A stretch of 9,925 nt of DNA from Clostridiales bacterium (GCA_031289865.1 JAITOQ010000195.1:1-9925), one strand, 5' to 3'; positions 1-5,497 are shown, counted from the stretch's first letter. The notes: generated by a model from the letters alone, not told the origin. Numbers and translations: made by a program.

Positions 1-51
1 GGTAATAATAACGGCGGCGGCGGCGAAGAGGTCGTTGACCCCGATTGTTAA
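1..51 (+). CDS. 3' end of an unidentified Gly/Asn-rich protein (partial)
   Basis: Frame 1 is open from the window edge and ends at TAA (49-51). The visible tail reads GNNNGGGGEEVVDPDC: an Asn/Gly run, then an acidic end with a terminal Cys. Such low-complexity tails are common as linkers or ends of secreted and surface proteins, but nothing here identifies the family. A hairpin terminator about 190 bases downstream (238-280) fits the end of a transcription unit. So little is visible that it could also be a chance open frame. Confidence 0.4.
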   Translation, partial: GNNNGGGGEEVVDPDC

Positions 52-200
52 ACGGCAGCGAAAAACAACGTCACTGATTAACGGCGCGTCCGAACGGGGT
101 CTACCCGTACCGCTAAAGCCGCAACAAAAACAACTTTACTAATTAACGGCGGCGGCTACAACCGCCCCACAAATAGGATTGCTAAAGCATAGCTTGCAAT
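52..200. repeat. Non-coding stretch with a decayed direct repeat and three small hairpins
   Basis: No gene is visible. Bases 55-86 and 121-151 are two diverged direct copies (26 identities in 32 aligned columns), both ending in ATTAACGGCG. Each is followed by a small hairpin: 94-98/104-108 (ACGGG/CCCGT) and 151-155/162-166 (GGCGG/CCGCC). A third hairpin covers 178-200 (ATTGC and AAGC pairing with GCTT and GCAAT, with a two-base bulge). None is followed by a T tract, so they are not good terminators by themselves. The layout, repeat then hairpin twice, suggests an old duplication of the 3' flank of the upstream gene. Confidence 0.4.
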
Positions 201-237
201 CATATATAAATTTGCGTTTGTCTTACTCCCTAAACAT

Positions 238-280
238 ACAAAGAGGCGGTTATTTTTAAAATGACAGCCTTTTTGTTTTG
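238..280 (+). terminator. Rho-independent terminator of the upstream gene
   Basis: Bases 238-255 pair with 259-276 across a three-base loop. Of 18 positions, 17 pair (two G-U wobbles), with one G-A mismatch at 248/266. The descending arm runs into TTTTTGTTTTG, giving a T-rich tail. The site lies before the dispersed repeat and before the promoter at 482-510, and would insulate the ATPase from upstream transcription. It was paired by eye; no folding energy was computed. Confidence 0.6.
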
Positions 281-289
281 TAAAAAATT

Positions 290-366
290 CGGTGTCATGC
301 GGATAAAAAAGTCGGTGTCATTCTGAGCTTGCGAAGAATCTCAAACGATAAGCAGTGTTACCGCAA
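290..366 (+). repeat. Dispersed composite repeat, copy 1
   Basis: This copy matches 5211-5289. Both begin with CGGTGTC (290-296). About 23-25 bases later both carry an identical 35-base core (313-347 here) that includes CATTCTGAGC and GCGAAGAATCTC. Both end with ACCGCAA (360-366) exactly 13 bases after the core. The core is an imperfect palindrome (ATTCT/AGAAT outer arms). TGCGG (298-302) can pair with CCGCA (361-365). From general knowledge, TCATTCTGAGC...GCGAAGAATCT motifs recur as intergenic repeats in many bacterial genomes; their function is unknown. Confidence 0.75.
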
Positions 367-370
367 CTCC

Positions 371-484
371 AAAAGTTTTTGAGAAAAATCTAAAAAACTT
401 TCAGAAAATCAAAAGTTTTTGCGATTTTTCTCAAAAACTTTTAAAAAGTCAATACTTTTTGCGATTTTTCTCAAAAAGTACTTG
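371..484. repeat. Cluster of three related AT-rich hairpins (REP/REPIN-like)
   Basis: Hairpin 1 pairs 372-380 with 393-401, hairpin 2 pairs 411-420 with 433-442, and hairpin 3 pairs 453-460 with 473-480. Hairpins 2 and 3 share an identical 12-base loop, GCGATTTTTCTC. The loop of hairpin 1 is close to its reverse complement, so hairpin 1 is an inverted copy. As a result 371-390 and 423-442 form a perfect 20-bp inverted repeat. Between hairpins 2 and 3 the stems differ by paired changes: G-C to C-G next to the T run, and A-T to T-A two pairs further out. This suggests structure was conserved. The cluster lies directly upstream of the ATPase promoter, and its right edge touches the -35 box. Confidence 0.7.
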
Positions 485-510
485 ATTTTTTCACTCAAAC
501 GGTGTATCAT
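482..510 (+). promoter_or_regulatory. Predicted vegetative promoter of the DUF4143 ATPase
   Basis: A -35 box TTGATT (482-487) and a -10 box TATCAT (505-510) are separated by 17 bases, close to the housekeeping consensus. The transcript would start near 517, giving a leader of about 50 bases. A small dyad, ATAAC/GTTAT (512-516 and 523-527), covers the predicted start and could be an operator, though it is short. The sequence GGTG just before the -10 box also precedes the -10 box of the exporter promoter (5450-5459). Confidence 0.55.
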
Positions 511-555
511 AATAACGGTATTGTTATGAATGCGAATTGCAATTCAAAATATTAT

Positions 556-571
556 AGGAGATACAAAAATG
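556..571 (+). promoter_or_regulatory. Ribosome binding site that sets the ATPase start
   Basis: AGGAG (556-560) lies 8 bases before ATG 569. An earlier in-frame ATG at 530 has no ribosome binding site and would add 13 residues unlike the family's N-terminus, so 569 is preferred. Confidence 0.8.
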
Positions 572-1792
572 GCTGAACCGAAAAAAGATTTTTACATTTC
601 GAGAAAAGAGTATTTAGAGCAACTGATATCCTACAAGGACGAGCAGCTTATAAAGGTAGTCACGGGAATGCGCCGTTGCGGAAAATCGACCCTTCTTTTT
701 GACATTTACTTTGATTGGTTGATTAAAAGCGGGGTTTCGGATGAGCAGATTATAAGGGTTGATTTGGAATCCTTAGAGTTTTCCGCGCTTTACGAACCCG
801 AAGCATTGTACAAATACGTCACGGACAGACTGATACAAGGCAAAAAAAACTATGTACTTATCGACGAGGTTCAAAATTGCAAAGAGTTTCAGCGCGCTGT
901 CGACAGCCTATATATCAAAAAAGACGTCGACGTTTATATCACGGGTTCAAACGCGTATTTGTTTTCGGGAGAGCTTGCGACTTTGCTTTCGGGACGGTAT
1001 GTCACAATAGAAATGCTTCCGCTTTCCTTTAAGGAATACCTTGAGGGGACAAGCGGCACAGACGCGCCGTTAGAAAAAAAATACCGCGATTATGTTCTCT
1101 TCGGCGGTTTGCCGAAGGTCGCCGCATACAAAGGAGATATGCGTAAAATCAATAGCTATTTAGACGGTATTTACAACACGATTTTTAAAAAGGATATCGT
1201 CGATAGAAACAAAATTGTAAATGTGCCGTTGTTTGAAGACGTCATGAAATTTGTAATGAGTAATATCGGCAGCCCGATATCTACAAAAAGCATAAGCGAT
1301 TTTTTGACCTCAAACCGAAAAAAGGTCTATGCGCCGATGATTGAGGACTTTTTGCAATGCTTAATCGACAGCTATATGATATACAAAGCGCAGAGGTTCG
1401 ATATTAAAGGAAAAGAGCTGTTAAAATCTCTTGCAAAATATTATGTAACCGATTTGGGGCTTAGAAATTATTTACTCGGCTATCAAGACATAGACAGAGG
1501 GCATGTTCTCGAAAACGTAATCTACACGGAGCTTTTGCGGAGAGGATATCGGGTTTTTACGGGAAAGACCGCAAACGGCGAGATAGATTTTGTCGCCGTA
1601 AAACAAGACGAAACGACATACGTTCAAGTTGCGGAAACAGTGAAAGCGCAAGAAACTTTAGAGCGCGAATTAGCACCGTTAAGGGCGATTCGCGATTTTA
1701 ATCCTCGAATGCTCATAACCCTCGACTATGATTTAAACAGCTCATATGACGGCATAAAGCATGTGAACGCGCTTGAGTTTTTGATGGGATAA
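569..1792 (+). CDS. AAA_14/DUF4143-family ATPase
   Basis: This 407-residue protein has the two-part build of the AAA_14 plus DUF4143 family. The N-terminal P-loop ATPase shows Walker A GMRRCGKST (33-41), Walker B YVLIDEVQ (95-102), a sensor-like ITGSNA (124-129), LSGR (140-143) and LPLSFKEY (150-157). The C-terminal DUF4143 region ends with an ELLRRGY...GEIDFV...YVQV pattern that resembles a PD-(D/E)XK nuclease-like fold. Family roles are poorly known; members are often present in many copies per genome, and DNA-related or stress roles have only been guessed. It looks full length and cytoplasmic, with no signal peptide or membrane segment. It stands alone between two terminators with its own promoter. 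By eye its codons are AT-richer than those of metF/metH, which may point to acquisition, but this was not measured. Confidence 0.9.
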   Translation: MAEPKKDFYISRKEYLEQLISYKDEQLIKVVTGMRRCGKSTLLFDIYFDWLIKSGVSDEQIIRVDLESLEFSALYEPEALYKYVTDRLIQGKKNYVLIDEVQNCKEFQRAVDSLYIKKDVDVYITGSNAYLFSGELATLLSGRYVTIEMLPLSFKEYLEGTSGTDAPLEKKYRDYVLFGGLPKVAAYKGDMRKINSYLDGIYNTIFKKDIVDRNKIVNVPLFEDVMKFVMSNIGSPISTKSISDFLTSNRKKVYAPMIEDFLQCLIDSYMIYKAQRFDIKGKELLKSLAKYYVTDLGLRNYLLGYQDIDRGHVLENVIYTELLRRGYRVFTGKTANGEIDFVAVKQDETTYVQVAETVKAQETLERELAPLRAIRDFNPRMLITLDYDLNSSYDGIKHVNALEFLMG

Positions 1793-1796
1793 AATT

Positions 1797-1821
1797 GTTT
1801 TTTTTGTTGTTACAAAAAAAC
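1797..1821 (+). terminator. Weak A/T hairpin just after the ATPase stop
   Basis: TTTTTTTG (1799-1806) pairs with CAAAAAAA (1813-1820) across a six-base loop, starting 6 bases after the stop codon. The stem is almost all A-T and lacks a T tract on the + strand, so on its own it is a poor terminator. The stronger hairpin at 1854-1896 probably does the work. Confidence 0.25.
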
Positions 1822-1853
1822 GGCATAAAAACCACCGAATACAAATCCTAAAT

Positions 1854-1896
1854 AAAAAAGACGCCTTCTTAAAATTTTAAGACGACGTCTTTTTTT
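1854..1896. terminator. Strong, possibly bidirectional terminator between the ATPase and metF
   Basis: AAAAAAGACG (1854-1863) pairs perfectly with CGTCTTTTTT (1886-1895). Inside it, after a three-base internal loop on each side, TCTTAAAA (1867-1874) pairs with TTTTAAGA (1875-1882). The inner arms have no loop of their own, so the central few bases must stay open. The + strand leaves a T7 run, and the A run gives the - strand its own T tract, so it could act in both directions. It separates the ATPase transcript from metF. Confidence 0.8.
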
Positions 1897-1899
1897 GTT

Positions 1900-1934
1900 T
1901 TGATATTTTGCCTTAATATGGTATAATTTTAACA
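1900..1934 (+). promoter_or_regulatory. Extended -10 promoter of metF-metH, predicted start on the ATG
   Basis: The -10 box TATAAT (1922-1927) is a perfect consensus and is preceded by TG plus one base (1919-1921), the extended -10 motif. TTGATA (1900-1905) lies 16 bases upstream as the -35 box. Transcription would be expected about 7 bases after the -10 box, at 1934, the A of the metF ATG. The -35 box begins right after the upstream terminator. No room remains for a leader, so S-box, T-box or other leader control is absent at this promoter. Confidence 0.75.
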
Positions 1935-2764
1935 TGAGAATTTCAGACGTTATCAGACAAAAGTCCGACACACTTTCCTTTGAGATTTTTCCGCCTAAAG
2001 TCGGGGTTGAGATGGATATCGGCAAGATCGCCGAAAGGCTTGTCGCCTTAAAACCCGACTTTATCAGCGTGACCAATAGCGCGGGCGGTTCCGGCGGGAC
2101 GGGGACACTTGAGATTGCCCAAACGGTAAAAAATACATACGGGGTAGAGAGCATCATGCACCTCGTTTGTTCGGGCGCGACAAGGGAATCTATCGCTCGT
2201 TCCCTTGATTGCGCAGCGGCCGCCCATATCGACAATATCCTCGCTCTTCGCGGCGACAAGCTAAACGGTGACGGGAGCGGCTTTTGTCATGCGTCCGACC
2301 TCATTCGGTTGATCGATAAAAAGAAGTTTTGCGTGGGGGCGGCGGCATATCCCGAGGGGCATATAGACGCGCCCGATCTCGATACCGATATAGAATACTT
2401 AAAATTAAAGGTCGAATGCGGTGCGGATTTTTTGACGACACAGCTGTTTTTTGACAACGAAAAGTTGTATTCCTTTATGGACAAGCTGAGGGATAACGGG
2501 ATAACCGTACCCGTGCTTTGCGGGATAATGCCTATTCTTTCAAAATCGCAAGTCAAGCGCATGAGTACCATGTGCGGGGTTTCGGTGACGGAGGAGGTGG
2601 CGAGATTTATCGACCGTTACGAAGATCCCGCGGATATTTGCAGCGCGGGTGTCGAGTATGCACAAAAACAAATCCGTGAGCTTCGGGCGCACGGAATGAC
2701 GCGGATACATCTCTACACGATGAACAAGCCCGAAATCGCGGAAGAGATTGTCGGAGGACAATAA
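1934..2764 (+). CDS. metF: Methylenetetrahydrofolate reductase
   Basis: MetF reduces 5,10-methylene-THF to 5-methyl-THF with FAD, supplying the methyl group for methionine. The 276 residues form one TIM-barrel domain of normal bacterial length. Family motifs in order: FEIFPPK (16-22, with the catalytic Glu17), SVTNSAGG (45-52), LALRGD (103-108, whose Asp corresponds to the flavin-site Asp in the E. coli LRGD motif), AAYPEGH (137-143), TTQLFFD (168-174), GIMPI (197-201) and HLYTMN (259-264). The ATG at 1934 is chosen because FEIFPPK lies very near the N-terminus in this family; the next ATG (codon 28) would remove it. There is no ribosome binding site, and the ATG falls on the predicted transcription start, so translation appears leaderless. 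The stop codon directly abuts the metH start. Confidence 0.95.
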   Translation: MRISDVIRQKSDTLSFEIFPPKVGVEMDIGKIAERLVALKPDFISVTNSAGGSGGTGTLEIAQTVKNTYGVESIMHLVCSGATRESIARSLDCAAAAHIDNILALRGDKLNGDGSGFCHASDLIRLIDKKKFCVGAAAYPEGHIDAPDLDTDIEYLKLKVECGADFLTTQLFFDNEKLYSFMDKLRDNGITVPVLCGIMPILSKSQVKRMSTMCGVSVTEEVARFIDRYEDPADICSAGVEYAQKQIRELRAHGMTRIHLYTMNKPEIAEEIVGGQ

Positions 2765-5149
2765 ATGGAATTGAGAGCCTTTTTAAAAAACCGGGATTTT
2801 ATCACGCTTGACGGCGCGTTCGGGACGAGCGTCCTAAAAAAGTATCCGTCAAACTATGACGCTATAGAATTATTCTCGTTCACGGACGAAGCGTTGGTCT
2901 ACGATATCCACAAATCCTATGTTGAGGCGGGCGCGGATATCGTCACGACAAACACCTTTTCGGCAAACCGTTTTAAGTTAAAAAGCAAGGGTTATTCCGT
3001 CGACGAGGTCGTAAAAAAAGCCGTTTCTATCGTAAAAAGCACGGGCGCGAAGTACGTCGCTCTCGATATAGGGCCGCTCGGACGGTTACTCGAACCACTC
3101 GGCGATATGAGCTTTGACGAGGCATACGATGCGTTTAAAGAAATCGTCCTCGCGGGAGTCGCGGCGGGCGCGGATTTAATTTATTTTGAAACCTTTTCGG
3201 ATCTTTTGGAGATAAAGGCGGGAATACTTGCCGCTAAAGAGAATTCCGATCTTCCTATATTTGCCACGATGACCTTCGAGCCGAACCGCCGAACCTTTGT
3301 TGGCGTAACTCCGTCGGCTTTTGCCTTGACGGTTTCGGGGCTTGGGGTAGACGCGCTCGGAGTCAATTGTTCGAGCGGACCCGACCAAATGCTCCCGATT
3401 ATCGAGGAGCTTGCGGCTTTTACAGACCTCCCGATTATAGCTAAAGCAAATGCGGGTATTCCCGAATTTATCGACGGTAAGAGCTTCTACCGCGTCACCC
3501 CAAAGGACTATTGCGCAAGCCTTTCGCCGCTTATAGACGCGGGCGTAACTCTCGCGGGCGGGTGCTGCGGGACGGACGCGGGGTTTGTCAAGGAAATCAA
3601 AACGCTATTGTCACAAAAGCAAAGGCTAAAGAGAGAGCCTATAAAAAAGACCCGCATTGCTTCGCAAGGCAAAACAGTGACTTTTGACGACAATTTTGTC
3701 GTGATCGGAGAACGCTTAAATCCGACGGGTAAGCCCCTCCTAAAAAAAGCTTTAATCGAGAACAATACGGAATATTTGATTGCGGAGGCGCGTGCGCAGT
3801 TAAAAGCGGGTGCGAACGTCATCGACATAAACGCGGGGATTTTTGAGGTGAACGAGGCGCAAGTGCTTTCCGATATCGTCAAAAGCTTTAACGGCGTGAT
3901 AGACGCGCCTTACTGTCTTGATTCGTCGGAAAAGGGCGCGCTCGAACGCGCCGCGAGATACGTCGCGGGGCTGCCGCTTTTAAATTCGGTCAACGGTAAG
4001 ACTTCGAGCCTCGAAAAGGTGCTGCCGATAGCCAAAAAATACGGCGCGCCGATAGTCTGTCTATTGTTGGACGAGAGCGGAATACCTAAAACCTTGGAGG
4101 ATCGCATTCGTATAGCGGAAAAAATCATATCACATGCCAAAAAGTACGGAATAAAAAAGCGGCAATTAGTCTTTGACTGTTTGACTCTCACCGCGTCGGC
4201 GGAGCAAGAAAACGTCGTCAATACCCTAAAAGCCGTAAAGGTTATTTCGGAGAAATACGGGTGCAACACGGTTTTGGGGCTTTCCAACGTGTCGTTCGGC
4301 TTGCCGTCGAGAGAACAGCTCAATTCGGCTTTTTTGTCCCACGCCTTAGCATACGGCTTGACGTCGGCTATTCTAAATCCTTTAAACGACGAGGTGACGG
4401 GGGCGGTGGACAGCTACCGCGTCTTATACAACAAGGATAAAAATTCCGAAAAATACATTGCAAAATACAAGGACAAAAAGAAAACTACAGTAACGGTTTC
4501 CTCGGACGCGGCAAAGCCCGCCGAACAGCCGAACGGCGCAAAAACCGAACCGCTTATAGAGGCTATCATAAACGGAAAAAAGGACGAAACGCGAAAGCTG
4601 TCGGAGCTTCTCCTCGAAACAAACGACGGTATGACGCTCATTCACGGCTATTTGATTCCCGCGCTTGACCGCGTCGGGTCTATGTACGAAAAGGGTACAA
4701 TCTTTTTGCCGGAGCTGCTCCTAAGCGCAAACGCGGCAAAGGCGGCTTTTGAGGCGGTCAGAGAAAAAAGCCCCAAAGCCGTGGAAACGAAAGGGAAGGT
4801 TTTGCTTGCGACGGTGTTCGGCGACGTACATGACATAGGTAAAAATATTGCAAAAATGCTCCTCAACAATTACGGTTACGACGTAATCGACCTCGGCAAG
4901 GACGTTCCGGTCGAAACCGTGTTGAAAGCCGTGAGAGAAAACGAGATTAAACTCGTAGGACTTAGCGCGCTCATGACCACCACTCTAAACAACATGAAAG
5001 AAACCATTGCGGAGATTCGCAAAATCTCCGAAGCAAAAATCATGGTCGGCGGGGCGGTCGTCACTCCCGAAAACAGTAAGCTCATCGGCGCGGACTTTTA
5101 TTGCAAGGACGCAATAGACGGAGTGAGCGTTGCGAGGAAGCTGTTGTAA
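2765..5149 (+). CDS. metH: Cobalamin-dependent methionine synthase, short form without reactivation domain
   Basis: It transfers the methyl of 5-methyl-THF to homocysteine through cobalamin. The 794 residues contain four modules. The homocysteine domain (about 1-285) has zinc ligands Cys202 (GVNC) and Cys267/Cys268 (GGCCGT). The pterin domain (about 305-555) has VIGERLNPTG (313-322) and NVIDINAG (351-358). A Lys/Pro/Ala-rich linker (about 562-595) is followed by the helical cap (about 596-670). The B12 domain (about 676-794) has DVHDIG (687-692), whose His689 is the lower cobalt ligand, and SALMTTT (734-740). The protein stops at the end of the B12 domain and lacks the roughly 330-residue SAM-binding reactivation domain of E. 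coli MetH (1227 residues). Thermotoga and many clostridia have this short form with a separate activation protein; none is encoded here. GGAGG (2753-2757) sits inside the metF end, 7 bases before ATG, so the genes are co-transcribed. A folate or corrinoid methyltransferase of another pathway is unlikely given the homocysteine domain. Confidence 0.93.
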   Translation: MELRAFLKNRDFITLDGAFGTSVLKKYPSNYDAIELFSFTDEALVYDIHKSYVEAGADIVTTNTFSANRFKLKSKGYSVDEVVKKAVSIVKSTGAKYVALDIGPLGRLLEPLGDMSFDEAYDAFKEIVLAGVAAGADLIYFETFSDLLEIKAGILAAKENSDLPIFATMTFEPNRRTFVGVTPSAFALTVSGLGVDALGVNCSSGPDQMLPIIEELAAFTDLPIIAKANAGIPEFIDGKSFYRVTPKDYCASLSPLIDAGVTLAGGCCGTDAGFVKEIKTLLSQKQRLKREPIKKTRIASQGKTVTFDDNFVVIGERLNPTGKPLLKKALIENNTEYLIAEARAQLKAGANVIDINAGIFEVNEAQVLSDIVKSFNGVIDAPYCLDSSEKGALERAARYVAGLPLLNSVNGKTSSLEKVLPIAKKYGAPIVCLLLDESGIPKTLEDRIRIAEKIISHAKKYGIKKRQLVFDCLTLTASAEQENVVNTLKAVKVISEKYGCNTVLGLSNVSFGLPSREQLNSAFLSHALAYGLTSAILNPLNDEVTGAVDSYRVLYNKDKNSEKYIAKYKDKKKTTVTVSSDAAKPAEQPNGAKTEPLIEAIINGKKDETRKLSELLLETNDGMTLIHGYLIPALDRVGSMYEKGTIFLPELLLSANAAKAAFEAVREKSPKAVETKGKVLLATVFGDVHDIGKNIAKMLLNNYGYDVIDLGKDVPVETVLKAVRENEIKLVGLSALMTTTLNNMKETIAEIRKISEAKIMVGGAVVTPENSKLIGADFYCKDAIDGVSVARKLL

Positions 5150-5191
5150 TTGAGAGTTGAAAGTTGAGAGTTGAAAGTTGAGAGTTGAAAG
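5150..5191 (+). repeat. TTGARAG heptad tandem array abutting the metH stop
   Basis: Six heptads alternate TTGAGAG and TTGAAAG, making three perfect 14-base units. The first base of the array directly follows the metH TAA (5147-5149). A degenerate seventh unit, TTAAGGA, follows at 5192-5198. A related array in the same orientation lies after the exporter operon (9889-9925). No hairpin can form from one strand of this array. Confidence 0.9.
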
Positions 5192-5210
5192 TTAAGGATA
5201 AATAAGAAAT

Positions 5211-5289
5211 CGGTGTCGTTGCGCTCTAAGTAAGCCGGTGTCATTCTGAGCTTGCGAAGAATCTCAAACGCAACGCCGTATCACCGCAA
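5211..5289 (+). repeat. Dispersed composite repeat, copy 2
   Basis: This copy has the same layout as 290-366: CGGTGTC (5211-5217), the identical 35-base core (5236-5270), a diverged 12-base stretch, then ACCGCAA (5283-5289). Here the closing arms are TTGCG (5219-5223) and CGCAA (5285-5289). In copy 1 they are TGCGG and CCGCA, so the closing stem is kept although its bases and position shift slightly. Confidence 0.75.
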
Positions 5290-5341
5290 AAACATAAATT
5301 AGGATTCCGAATAACGAAAGCGACCTCTTTTAAATCCGCAA

Positions 5342-5400
5342 TTTTGCATTTTGCATTCTGCATTTTGCATTATTAAAATTTGCATTCTATATTATTAAAA
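5342..5400 (+). repeat. TTYTGCA heptad array with an ATTATTAAAA direct repeat
   Basis: Four heptads run from 5342 to 5369: TTTTGCA, TTTTGCA, TTCTGCA, TTTTGCA. They are followed by ATTATTAAAA (5369-5378), another TTTGCATTCT-like unit, and ATTATTAAAA again (5391-5400). The second half therefore looks like a duplicated, decayed 22-base unit built from the heptad. The period (7) equals that of the TTGARAG array, although the sequence is unrelated. Confidence 0.8.
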
Positions 5401-5431
5401 ATCCCTCATAATTTTAACAAAAAGTTCACAA

Positions 5432-5459
5432 TTGGACTATAGTATAGTCGGTGTAATAT
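5432..5459 (+). promoter_or_regulatory. Predicted promoter of the ABC exporter operon
   Basis: A -35-like TTGGAC (5432-5437) and a -10-like TAATAT (5454-5459) are 16 bases apart. Each matches about four of six consensus bases. GGTG precedes the -10 box, as in the ATPase promoter. Transcription would begin near 5466, giving a leader of about 29 bases that contains the ribosome binding site. The boxes are weak individually; the palindrome between them strengthens the case. Confidence 0.45.
5435..5449. promoter_or_regulatory. Perfect 7-1-7 palindrome, candidate repressor operator
   Basis: GACTATA (5435-5441) and TATAGTC (5443-5449) are exact inverted repeats around G5442. The site overlaps the end of the -35 box and fills most of the spacer of the predicted exporter promoter, so a bound dimeric regulator would block RNA polymerase. 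Exporters of this type are often controlled by MarR, TetR or GntR-type repressors. No regulator gene is present in the window. Confidence 0.55.
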
Positions 5460-5483
5460 ATTTGTCGGAGAATTTGTCCGAAA

Positions 5484-5497
5484 AAGGAGTAAATGTG
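5484..5497 (+). promoter_or_regulatory. Ribosome binding site that sets a GTG start
   Basis: AAGGAG (5484-5489) lies 5 bases before GTG 5495, in frame with the exporter. The longer reading frame from TTG 5432 would put its start inside the promoter and palindrome and is rejected. An out-of-frame ATG at 5493 overlaps the GTG and stops after one more codon (ATG TGT TAA, 5493-5501). Confidence 0.75.

Larger units (their letters stand above)
5150..5494. other. Repeat-filled 345-base intergenic region, no gene
   Basis: No gene is supported here. In order it contains the TTGARAG array, the dispersed repeat (copy 2), about 50 bases of plain sequence (5290-5341) with at most a weak AAAG/CTTT hairpin (5317-5330), the TTYTGCA array, and the exporter promoter with its palindrome. 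No convincing rho-independent terminator follows metH, so the end of that transcript is unexplained. Confidence 0.7.

Noticed and set aside
290..484. Insertion sequence or MITE with clear ends
   Set aside because: No transposase, no clear target duplication, and the two repeat types here are independent; they are annotated only as repeats.
530..568. Longer N-terminus for the ATPase from ATG 530
   Set aside because: It lacks a ribosome binding site, while ATG 569 has AGGAG at 8 bases; the extra 13 residues do not resemble the family start.
1793..1933. SAM (S-box) or T-box riboswitch upstream of metF
   Set aside because: The only strong structure is a hairpin terminator that precedes the promoter, and there is no leader after the promoter.
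1810..2259. Minus-strand open frame across the metF 5' end
   Set aside because: It runs through the terminator and the metF promoter and antisense to conserved metF codons; nothing supports expression.
3508..3882. Minus-strand open frame inside metH
   Set aside because: It lies wholly within well-supported metH coding sequence, has no recognisable domain or ribosome binding site, and is a shadow of the GC-biased codons. The same holds for the other antisense frames in metF, metH and the exporter genes.
5150..5191. CRISPR-like array
   Set aside because: Units of 7 or 14 bases are directly adjacent with no spacers; this is a simple tandem repeat.
5317..5331. Terminator hairpin after metH
   Set aside because: The stem is only four or five A/T-rich pairs around CGACCT and lies 170 bases past the stop; too weak to call.
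5432..5494. Longer N-terminus for the first exporter subunit from TTG 5432
   Set aside because: The TTG lies inside the predicted -35 box and palindrome and has no ribosome binding site. GTG 5495 has one and gives the usual family start.
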